A stretch of DNA of 64,000 nucleotides from Sarcocystis neurona (taxonomy: Eukaryota; Apicomplexa; Conoidasida; Eucoccidiorida; Sarcocystidae): NCBI GenBank assembly GCA_000727475.1, contig KL647310.1, positions 1,191,324 through 1,255,323 of the forward strand, written 5' to 3'. This document shows, in pieces, positions 24,830 through 35,000 of the stretch (position 1 is the stretch's first letter; the number at the start of each line of letters is the position of its first letter). The notes beneath the pieces are model-generated. The model was not told the DNA's origin. It worked only from the letters and a program-made list of their open reading frames with translations, and searched no databases. Both the position numbers and the translations under genes were made by a program.

Positions 24830-26380
24830 TTTCGTTTGTCACAGCCGGAAGGCGGGGACGTAATAACGTGCGCCACTACGAGCTTGTCAGCAGCTAGACT
24901 CTGTTCAAATTCACATAGATATGTACCGGCGAATAGGCACGCAGACGTGCACATCCGTAGCTACCGCATAAGGGCTACGTAGGTACACGCATATAAGCAT
25001 GCTCACGGTACGGGCAGCGGCCTACATCCATGTACGTACAGATAGGCGTGTACACCTTAATCTTCGCAACAAGCCAGAATCACTACATGACTGCTCTGCG
25101 TAATCAGACACGTCCCATTCACGCACGCATATGGAGACGGCCTTCGCCAACGTCGACTACACATATGTGGATATCTCTCGGGGTTAGCTTGGGTACCATT
25201 GGGTGGCAGCTGAAGCACAAAGCATACAATTATTCGTACGACCTGAGTGGCGTACTGACAAACGAAAAGGTGGAAGATGAAGTACACACCGATTAATGTT
25301 CCATCTAACGTTCTATTACAACGAAAGGGGACATTTTGATCCTGCAACTGGTGGCGTGTGGGGCGGGACTGTATTGCGATACGACTGCAAGAGACACGCC
25401 CTTGTACTTACAAATTCCACCGCACGCTGCGTACCAGTGCCCACATGTGAGGAATCCAACCAGTGATGTAAAATGCCTTCTGTACGCAATGTCCTAACCG
25501 TTCCCACTTCGTCCTCCTGATTGTGTGCAGGCCCCTGTAGAACTACAACACGATTCCGCCTGCATAACTGATGTCCCACAGCGCATTTTAGCACGCACAC
25601 ACGCGCGCATATGCCTTCCACGACGGTGGCAGTACCTCCAGTTTCCGTCTGTGGAACCACGCATCCGAACGTTGTGCCTCGTTTTGGTGAACCCATGTGG
25701 TATTGACCTCGTGCGTAGCAGACTTGCCATCTTGTGTTGCCACGTGTCATATCGATGGCCTACGTGTAAGGAGAAAAACGTCAGAGGGGATTGACACACG
25801 CTTCTGCCGGAATGGCGCTGCCACGCACGCAAGCAAACTTTCTTGCGATGCGCGCAATAGAGCTCTACTTGTCAAGCAGATCATCCGGCCTAAAACGCAA
25901 ATGTCTTTGTCCCAGTCGCACTACCCATGCTTGGTCAGTTTTTAGTCTCGCTCAATGTCTCAATCGCGGGCGCATTCAGCGTTTTTGAACGTCACCTGCC
26001 TCGTGCGCAGGCGGTACAGCGGGAGACAGCACCTTTCGTTCTTTTGCGCGTTGTTATTGAACAGGTGCTGTGTCCCTATATGCCGATGCTACGGAATGAC
26101 TTGGACGCGCAGTATTCTATTATATCTGTTTCATTGCCATACCAAAAAAGGCAACTACTTCCTCCTGCTTTTGACATACTACTGCTTCTCTGGTGACCAA
26201 GAAGCACTTTCCATCGCCTTGAATTATAATAATGCGAAAGCATTTTTCCTTCTTTCGAATATATACAAAGGCCTAACTGCATTTCGTACCCGTGCCTCCA
26301 ACGAAGCACTGCCCCACCCGTTACATCACACCCCTGACCTCTTTTTGTAGAAGAAAGTGCTGTTCCTTGTGAGGGGCAAA
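24830..26380. other. Divergent intergenic region
   Basis: This 1.55-kb stretch lies between the start of the minus-strand cyclophilin gene and the plus-strand gene at 26,381, so it should carry both promoters. No domain or splice-supported exon was seen. The AT-rich stretch at about 26,100-26,280 just upstream of the second gene may be its promoter or 5' leader. Confidence 0.5.
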
Positions 26381-27493
26381 ATGGCAGCTAATGGAGGCAA
26401 GTCCAGTCACGAAAGCCTTTGGAGACTGTTACCTCCTCAGCACTTTTGGGTTGGTCTTTTTGCTTGCGCGTTACTGTTTATTGCGACCTCCAGCGCCGTC
26501 GTCTCCTCAACCAGCATTAAGGGACCGTCAAAGATTTTGAAACTGGTTTATAAGGAATCGGAAGCTCAGAACAACCAGGTTCAACAGGCATCAGCACCTG
26601 CTGACGACGAAGCAACACCACTCCCTCCAGCATATGAGACTTCTGATTCTTCGGACTCTGAGTCGGAGGAGGACAATGCAGAAGACGGCGAGCCATCCAT
26701 CGATAATTCAGACGATGGCGACACGTTCAAAGGCGCGCTAAAGCATCAGTTCAGTCTTGCAGACAATGGTAAGGAACCTGACGTCGTAGGGACCATTTTG
26801 GCGGTTGGAAGACGTGCAAACCCAAACCTCGACAATTCCAGGGAGACGGTTGCTAATGCTGGAGAATTCGAAAAAATACGTAGCAGCAGCTGGGAAGCCC
26901 CCGCGTTTTCGGTTGTCACAGATGAGGATCTTGTGAACAACGTCGTCGTTGAGAGGGTGTTGAGACCCTCAGAAACATTCTCACTGCAGCTTCCTCGAAA
27001 ACTGTCAACGTCTCCGAGGAATCTCTATAACGCTGCACACCCGGTAGTGATGGGGGAGTGCGACACGTCAAAAACGGTGTCTTACAACGAAATTTTCGAC
27101 GGCGTTCCGTCTTCTCACGAGTTCTGGACAACCTATCCCGCTTCAGGTAGCACCACCAAACTTGTTTTTACAGCTCCCTCCGAGGTCGTGGTGAGAAAGT
27201 CTGGAAAAAATGCACAGTTTTGCTTCACAGTTTTCGATCCGAAAAAGAGCGGTATTGTCACCCTGTGGGTGCAGGTGAGATCTAGCGGTGTGTTTCCCGC
27301 TTGCCTAGACGGGAACTGCCGAGGACAGCAGGGCGATGAAAGCACGGAACCGGCGGTGGCCACCGTTTCGCAGAAGAAAAGTCAAAACGACCAAGCTTAT
27401 GATACTAAACATACCGAGGGGGACGAGCACAACTTGGACCTCTCTTACGTCGCGGAAGGCCCTTCTCGGCCCCTCGCGGCGGTTAGCCATTAA
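26381..27493 (+). CDS. Putative secreted or surface protein
   Basis: The ATG at 26381 sits in GGCAAAATGGCA, the best parasite-type start context in the window. The open frame gives 370 residues. Residues about 20-40 (FWVGLFACALLFIATSSAVV) form a signal peptide or signal anchor. An acidic Ser/Asp/Glu-rich region follows (residues about 70-115). The C-terminal half is more ordered: residues about 220-300 contain GECDTSKTVSYNEIFDG and QFCFTVFDPKKSGIVTLWVQ. This faintly recalls SRS/SAG-type coccidian surface antigens, which end domains with a Cys and alternating valines, but only two or three cysteines are present, so the family is not established. A strong donor (CAG/GTGAGA) at about 27,273 means the last 70 residues could instead be intron. 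No GPI-type hydrophobic tail is seen in the unspliced reading. Confidence 0.6.
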   Translation: MAANGGKSSHESLWRLLPPQHFWVGLFACALLFIATSSAVVSSTSIKGPSKILKLVYKESEAQNNQVQQASAPADDEATPLPPAYETSDSSDSESEEDNAEDGEPSIDNSDDGDTFKGALKHQFSLADNGKEPDVVGTILAVGRRANPNLDNSRETVANAGEFEKIRSSSWEAPAFSVVTDEDLVNNVVVERVLRPSETFSLQLPRKLSTSPRNLYNAAHPVVMGECDTSKTVSYNEIFDGVPSSHEFWTTYPASGSTTKLVFTAPSEVVVRKSGKNAQFCFTVFDPKKSGIVTLWVQVRSSGVFPACLDGNCRGQQGDESTEPAVATVSQKKSQNDQAYDTKHTEGDEHNLDLSYVAEGPSRPLAAVSH

Positions 27494-28129
27494 CGCACCG
27501 AAGTGCTGGGAAGGTGCGCAACTTAGTGCGTACAAAGGAGGCAGAGCAAGGTGAAGCCGGAAGACGTACACGAAGGTGGACCAGACGGGAAACAAGCAGT
27601 GTCAACAGACAGACGAGGAAGAGGGGTGGCTAGCGACACACACGTTACAAGTGAACATAACCGTTGGCGTCTCCACAGGCGAGCACGAAGGCCCACAGCG
27701 AGGCAAAGGGTCGTTCAGTCTCCTTTACGCGTGGCTCACGGGGCCTATGTACTCTGTCCACACGTGACCACAACTACACCAGCTTTGAGGCAGAACCCCA
27801 TTTTGCTTCCTCGATAAATGTATGTGTATGGTGTCTGTTCTACGTGACACGTAGGGGGCCCCCCATCCAATTAGTACAAGTGAAGCATCTGGCGTTTCAC
27901 CAATGTTCGGCGGTAACCCTCATGTCGTGTGCGACCGTCTGATGGCAGCCAAACACTTCTCTAATGCGTATTGTTGGTTCACTGAGTATGCACTATATAT
28001 AACGGGCAACGGAAGCAGACGTTTCCGAATTACTCTATATGCTTTTTGTAGCCGGCCAGCGTGGTGACAAAAAATGAGGTGTCATCTTCCTAGATACCGG
28101 ACAAGAAAAATTACTCTGCATATCACACG
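27494..28129. other. Convergent intergenic region
   Basis: The stretch lies between the end of the plus-strand surface-type gene and the stop of the minus-strand gene at 28,130, so it should hold both 3' ends. Open frames at 27,551-27,817 are short and without motifs. They could be a further exon if the 27,273 donor is used. Confidence 0.4.
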
Positions 28130-28521
28130 TTAAATCGTTTTCCTCCGTAGGTCCGCTTGACATGAAGTCCACGACCCCACCACGCTGTTTGTGTCGTTCA
28201 GTCGTTTTTCGACGGAGTCCACACGCTGCGCGGGAAGCAATCTGAGGACAGCATTAAAACCTTTCTTGCTTTCCTCCACTGGTGTTCCTGGGAAACTCTC
28301 CCGCCGGAAGGATTTAGCGCTTGTACCCACACTTAGCCGCTCCCGCAACTGCCTGGACCCGTACTTGCGTGTTCGACGACAGGCGTCACGAAGTACAGTG
28401 CTCCAGAAGTGTGAAGTTATATCACCAAAACGTCCGTCAGAGGCGGCATGAGACTTTTGCACTACTACTACTACTACTGCCAGTGTAGTGGTCTTCCAGC
28501 GGTCACATGCCGTGAAAGATG
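28130..28521 (-). CDS. Terminal exon of the 28-31 kb gene
   Basis: The acceptor CCCACTCAG is followed by 2 bases and then 130 codons ending in TAA at 28130-28132. The sequence is rich in Arg, Lys, Ser and Glu without low-complexity bias apart from the valine run. That and the splice signal argue for real coding on this strand rather than on the opposite open frame at 28191-28451. Confidence 0.5.
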
Positions 28522-30930
28522 CTGAGTGGGATCAACTCAAGCAATAAACACACTGCTCCTTTTTTCTAGAGTCGTCGTGAGGCGCTCTATTCTCTGGAAA
28601 CAATCGGCACATTTGCATTTATGCCCCTTAAGTAAAATGGCGTCAAGTAGAGCACTGGCAGATGTCCTTTCAAGTCGTCCTGCTGGGGACTTGTCGACTT
28701 TTGATTTTCCTCGGTAGGCGGCTCTAGATCCGACTATTCATTGTCAATACGTAAATCCCTCAGTAGCTGAACACATTGTCTGTAGTTACGCTGGGAAGTG
28801 CCATACCCGCCAAAAGCCTATAGGGACACCTTATGCTGGAAGTTGTGGAATATCTGCTGTGGGGGCACGTAGAGGAGAGCAGCGGTGACTCTGCAGATCA
28901 GTATAGTGCCGTCAAGGCGGAAGGTAGACGTGTAAGTGTTTTGCTCTTAGCGATAGTAGACATCCTCCTTGGTAATCGATGAAGACCGAGAAGCCGTGTC
29001 ACTTTAGAGAGGTGGGAGGACTTGACCGTCGCATGGATTTTTGCCATGACAGAAGGTCTGGCTGTAAACACTCATTAGATCCACTTTTACTTGCAGGTAG
29101 AGTGCATATGCATAATGTGTGAAAATATACAGACACACTCTGACCGATAACTTGGTAATCAATTACCTTTTCATCGCGGCACATCGCCCCACCAGGTCTC
29201 CGTACATTGGCCGCTCTACCCACGTAGCGGTCCGGACTAGACGTTAACCTTACCGCCATCCGCAGGAGGCACGGCAAGTGAGACATTCTTTGGCATTCTT
29301 TTATATTTTGTCGGTACGTTATCTGGGAATTCTGTTGAACGCATAAAAACCACATCCTGCATTAGGCACTATATCTACGCCACCCCCATCCTATTCCCTG
29401 TATGTTTTCGACGTGTGAAAGGATTCCTGTCTGCGAGGAAAGCCGGCGGCGGTGTCAGTTTGGAGGTGGTCTGCAGACGTGATATTCGCTCGAAGAGTCA
29501 CTCTTTTTGCGGCTTCTGCATTGCAGCTGTGCAACAAGTGTTACGCACTTCGTTGTCAGGGACTGCCGACTTCATTTTCAACTATTCACAGGTACGTCAA
29601 TGGCATCCGTCAAGGATCCGGACCCGTATCACACGCACGAGCAATTTTCAGATCCGAGTGTGGTTCTTGCGCCGACACTTTGCTCAACAAGACTCACGTA
29701 GACCATCCGGACGCGGAATCTGGCCACGACTCTTCGCTCTACCGGTTTGCTCGACAAGATCGAGGTACACTGCGCCTCCGCTAAGGTTGAATTACTGTGT
29801 TTCCGACTGCTTATTTGAATAGACATGATTGATGGATAAGTCACAAGGAGGGCAAACACAGAGCACGCTGGACATCTGAATTATCTGTATGGTCGCTGCT
29901 CGTGTCCCAGGGTATGCCCGCTTTTAGGTTATCCCTGTCCACTCCTTCGCGAGACAGGTGTACCCTCACACAGGGACGGCGTGGGTGCGTGCAGGCATAG
30001 GCCTTAAACGGCCAAGAGTGTGACACGAAACGCGAGTGAGAATATCAGCAGTTTCAGAGGAGATAGGATTGTATAAAGCACTGCGAAGGATGTCCAGAGC
30101 GCAAGAAAATTGAAGAATATGTAATTTCCTACCACAGCCCCAGCCCTGGCCCTGCACATTCGAGGGAATTTTCGGCAGACACATCCCACAATGTTATATT
30201 GTCTTGAGCAGGCTTACTGAATGCTTTTCGTCTCGTGACTTTTGCTGCTTCTGCCCTTCATATATCTCTTATCGTTGCCAACACGCGCATGCCGAGGTTA
30301 CACGCGAATACGGTCGCCGATATACTCAGGTAAAACTTGCAACGCAACAACGAAACAGCATGCCTGAACATATGCTCTGAGGGACTCCATGTTTGTGAAC
30401 ATACACTTTGATGAACAACATGTGCACTATCCGGCAACTTTTGAGAACTTTTGCTTCTGGTGCAGCATTGCTATTCTCGTCTGCGTGTTTCCGTGTATCA
30501 TCAAGTGTGCCCGCTTAAGACGAGCAGTTGCTGCTGATCGTATTTGCAAGCCGGCACTCCCCCGCTACGGCACACAAGTATGCCGTTGCAAGACGGGAAA
30601 AAAGGGCACTCCTGCGAAACGATACGCAGTGGGTGTGCACAAATTAAATATATGCTGATATGTGTGTATATATATATATATGTATACATGCGACTGTTGG
30701 CCGCTACTACTAGTGGTGGCTCCAAGTGCGAGTCTGCACACTTTGTACGCGCCGTTGCGGCGAAGGCATGCAACAGGGCTTCGCCATCTGCCGCATGCGT
30801 TTCTATTCTGAAGAACATTCCGAAAGTCCCCGGAGAGCACTGGAAGGGCTCCCCACGAGCCTCTTCGGGGTAACATAAGCAGAAGCATGAGAATGGAAGC
30901 ATGTAGCGCGCCCGACGGCGACACAAGCAC
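28130..30930 (-). CDS. Multi-exon gene, unknown function
   Basis: I do not recognise this gene. The best-defined exon is terminal: 28521-28130, after a clear acceptor (GATCCCACTCAG), 130 codons including the TAA stop. It begins SFTACDRWKTTTLA, has a valine run encoded by a (GTA)n repeat, and then a basic, helical-looking region (DACRRTRKYGSRQLRERLS). Likely upstream exons are: about 29815-29698, with Arg-rich RVVARFRVRMVY before a perfect GTGAGT donor; 30080 to about 30000, after CTTCGCAG, reading ALYNPISSETADILTRV; and about 30870-30690, reading FGMFFRIETHAADGEALLHAF before GTATAC. Junction phases were not all fixed, so the number of exons and the start are open. No signal peptide or domain was found. 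Confidence 0.38.
28461..28479. repeat. (ACT)n trinucleotide repeat in an exon
   Basis: Six ACT units on the plus strand read as GTA (valine) codons in the minus-strand exon 28521-28130. It is a short in-frame microsatellite. Confidence 0.8.
30660..30690. repeat. TATA-rich alternating tract
   Basis: The tract contains a GTGTATATATATATATATGTA type run. It lies in a presumed intron or 5' region of the 28-31 kb gene. Confidence 0.7.
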
Positions 30931-30939
30931 GTGGTTGAA

Positions 30940-32020
30940 GGGAGCGGCATCTGTGACGTACGCGGATATTTCAGAAGACGCAAGTACCCCTTAATTTCCC
31001 ACTCTTGACGCTGTTTCTTATACTACAAAGGAAAATGTAAAGCGACCCATTTCGTTCCCGTAGAAACTCGCGCAGTGCATCGTACGCTATCCAGTTCGCT
31101 ATACTGTCCCAGTTACGATCAGTGTACAGAGGTGCGCTCCTTCAGTATCGTCTGCGTCTGCATGCCGCGCCTGAACAGCACACTAGATCTCTAATGATCG
31201 CGACCTGGAGAGTCTCAGAAAATTCTCACGAACGTAATAAGCGATCCTGCTTTGCGGCGGCCACACTGTTTCTTAGCAACATGTGCCAGTACTCGAAGGA
31301 TGCGTCGGGGTCGAGCCGATGTTCCACATGGCTGCTAGGTGGGTAGGTAGCCAGGCTGCTGGTCTCACACACACACATATGCATATATATATATATATAT
31401 CTAGAGAGACCGTTTCAGCCCCTACGGCATCCCTGAAACTCGTGTGTCCGTGCGACTTCCCTGGACATACCAATTTCGGCGGACAAGGATGTTGACTGTT
31501 ACACGCATCTGGACGGTGCTGCTGCTGCATCAACTCGGTAGCGGGCACTCCGCTACCTACTTGCTATGGGTAATTTTTCCGGCCACACATGGAAAACCAG
31601 CAACGTAGTTGCAAAAACGAAGTCACCGCAGCTCCAAGGCAGCGCCGTAGCTGCAGGGACACCGCTCAGGGGGCTACAGCAGAACAGCAGCCAGGGCAGC
31701 AAAGGAGTATCCGGAGCGGCCACGCAGCACCAGTATTGCAGCAGCGGCTGTGGAACAATGGGACTAGCGCTGTAGCACAAGCAGCGGAGCCACAGGAGCC
31801 GCGACGGATGCGACGGCGCGACAGCTGCGTGGCTGAAGGAACAGATGCAGGTTAACTACACTTCACAAGAACGTCACACTCTGAAAAAATGGGGTGTCAT
31901 AGTCGCGCGTGGCCTTTGCTCTATTTTGTCTTCCAAAACCGTGCACCTTCCTGGGCCTGTCGAAGCCCTTCCAATTCTACGACGTGCTCTGCTCGCCGCA
32001 CAAAACGGGAAGCCTCACGG
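30940..32020. other. Boundary between CAG-poor and CAG-rich sequence
   Basis: No supported gene was seen. A TATA tract lies at 31,376-31,401, and CAG triplets begin near 31,520. This should hold the promoters of the minus-strand gene to the left and of the MnmE gene to the right. The MnmE reading frame is also open upstream to 31,889. Confidence 0.45.
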
Positions 32021-35000
32021 ATGCTCGTGTACTTCGTCCTGCTGCTGCAGTTTTACCTGCTGCTGTGCGTCCCGGACCTGCAGCTGTCCACAGTGGGAGG
32101 CTGTGCACCCGGCGAAGCCCGGATAAGAGAACCTCCTACCCTGTGGTTCTGTACGCGTCTTGCAAGGCGTCTGCGTGGCAACGCTCCACTCGCGACCGCA
32201 CGCAGAAGCACCAGTATCAAACGACGCTGCTACACCAGCAATGGGCGGGGCTTCAGTGGTGAACAGGACACCAGCAACTGCAGCATTTCGTGGTGCTGTA
32301 CTACCGTCGGTGCTTCTGTCGACCAGCTTAGCATCCGCAGAGGGGTCCTTGAAAAAAGCAGCAGTCCTTGCTCGTGCGGAACTCCCGGTTGCAACAGCAG
32401 GAGTGGGTGCCGTAGAATGATTGCGTGCTCTACTACAACAGAACCACGAATGCATATCTCACGCGGCCTTGCTGGGCGCATTGTTCTGCAGCAGGGCTGG
32501 TGGAGCAGCAGGCCCTCACGACATGCAGTTGCCTTCAGTTGTATCCCGTATAGAGGCGGAAACACAAGTGACGCGAAGGTACTGAGTCCACAGCAAGGTG
32601 TAAGCGACGTGCGTACGTCTCAGAATGCCTGCGCTTGTCTCTGGCGACGAAGAAGAAGTCCGAGCAAATCTGTGGATCGGCTTGTACCGCAGGGAAGACC
32701 TTCCTTTCTGGAAGAAGGCGCAGGTGTGCGAGGATGCTGGTGCTGCCGGCAGCTGTGTGGCAGCACACTGCTGCCTGCAGGTGCTGCAGAGATGGAGCAG
32801 CTAACCACGGCGCTGCACTTACGGATCACTGCAGGTCCTGGCAGAGACCGACACAGGCTACTGTGGAGGGACCGTTGGAACCTGGGACTGACAGTTGCCC
32901 GTCGTCGAGAAGATGCGGAATGGCCAGCTGCAGCAGCAGGAAGTGCCGTGGCAGCCGAATGCTTTTCATCAGCAATACCAACGGCAGCGGTTACAGGAGA
33001 TGCAGCAGGTAGGCGACCGTCTTTGAGATTGCCACTCATCAGCAGTACACCCGCAGTAACAGCGGCTGCAGCAGGGAGAACGGGGAGTGCTCTTGAGCGC
33101 AGCGGACAGGTAAAAACAGCAACAGCGGAGACAGCAAGGATGGCTGAGACAGAAGCCAGTGGGAACTGTTACAGGCAGCACACAACAACACGACGTGCCA
33201 CCAGTTCAGCTGCGGCAGCTGTGAAATATAGTCAGGGCCTTGCAGTTGATCCTTCACAGGCTCCTACTACTATTACAGCCGAAATTACGGATGGAACGGC
33301 TGTATCTAATGCATCACCGTTGGGAGACATACGCACAAAGGTAACCAGTCTGCCGGGTAATGTGCGGCATCGCGGTAGGTTCTACACCGACGCGTCAGAG
33401 CAGCGCATCCGGTGCGCGCGCGGCGTTCCGCTGCTGCCGGGAGATGAAGATTTCAGAGAGGCTGCTGACACCATCTTCGCTCTTAGCAGCGTGGGGGATA
33501 CTACGCAGTTTTCTCCTGCTGCGATTGCTGTGTGGCGCTTATCCGGACCGCTTGCGTTTCTCGTGCTGCGTCTACTCATGGCCACGCCGCTGCCATCTTC
33601 TCAGGAACACCAGGAACGAGCCAGACATGCCCCGCAGGACAAACACTGCCACAACGAACAGGAGGGGATAGACGGCGGGCAGCAGCTGGAGCAGCAGCAT
33701 GCGCAGCAGCGCGAGACACAGGAAGAGCGGGAACAAGCGCAGCACAGAGAAGAGCTGTGGAAACACCGATTCGAGTCCCAAGACGGTGAAAGCCAGAAAC
33801 AGGAGGGGCAACAGCAAGCGCCAGAAAACACCGTCCACCAGCAGCTGCGAGAGAAGTTCACGGGGCTGGCAAGCCGCGGCCAGCACAGGCAGCTACCGTT
33901 TCGACTGCGTCCGTTGCCTGCAGAGCGTGTTGCAACATTCGTGAAAGCGTGGGACTGCTTGGAGTCCTTCTGGCGGCCAGCAGACGATGCAGCAGCAACG
34001 GGGATGGCGCCCGCCGGCGGAGCAGCAAGGAGGGCAGCAGCGGCCTCATCGGCGGTGCCTTTGGATGATGTTGTTGTACTGCGATTCAGCGGACCTCGGT
34101 CATTTACTGGTATGCTGAGTGCGATGCAGATCTTTTTGCTTCGCGTCTGTGGCGTCTCACGTCAGTTGTCAAACAGACGTTCTGCTGGGGTAATTGACAC
34201 TGCGGCTGCTACGTTGAAAACCGGGGCCCGTGTGAGGTCGGCACTCGTAGAAAGCACGTGTATAATACTCTGTGTGAATGTACGCGTACACTTGTAGAGA
34301 CGAATATACCGAAGGACAGACATAAGTGTACCCAAACGTTGTGTAGAATAAGTGATAAAAACTCGTGGGCCATAGAACAGTTAACTTATCCCACATTGAT
34401 ATACGGTTGCCGACGGCCTTTCCCATCTGGAGCCTGTCCTCGCTGGCGTCCCTTGGTGGGGCGGGCAAATCGCTGCCAAGCAGCCGCCTAACCTTTCTGA
34501 TTAGTGCCTGTCAAGCAGGAGAAGGGGGGAATTATGTTCTCGTCGTATTTCCACGCTTTTTCGAACTGTTGGCAGTGACTAAAACACTTCGGATTGAGAC
34601 AGCGGGCCTCAAGCCAGCCGCACGCCCCTGTACGGAGGTAGTGCCAAGGCACAGCTGCAGACGGTCCTGGTGTGCTAAATTGCTGCGTTGCGTGCCGGAG
34701 GTTCCGTATAACTGCTGCGCGGGGACAGGCTGTTTTGGTTGCTTATCTGTGGGAGTGCGCAGGCTGCTTTCGAATGGTTGGCGCCCACTTTCTATGACGC
34801 CTTCGTTGCTGGTGAAGCGTTGGTGTCGTCGTAACGAGGGACTGCTCATGCTGGCGTACCCCTCCTGCGAAGCTGTGGGTGCTATCAAAGCATTGTGCGG
34901 CCGCCTTTCCCAGACCGACAGAAGTAGCCGCGTTGCGTTGACCTTCCTGTTGAGGAAATCCTGTTTCTGCCGTGCCGTCACTTGTGCACAGGTGGAGCCG

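Noticed and set aside
30004..30189. Hydrophobic minus-strand frame resembling membrane segments
   Set aside because: The hydrophobic part is the pyrimidine tract of an acceptor read as Phe/Leu; the neighbouring frame (ALYNPISSETADILTRV) begins exactly after that acceptor.
31889..32020. Upstream extension of the MnmE frame to an ATG at 31889
   Set aside because: The ATG at 32021 puts the hydrophobic leader at the N-terminus, as expected for organelle targeting; the extension has no supporting feature.
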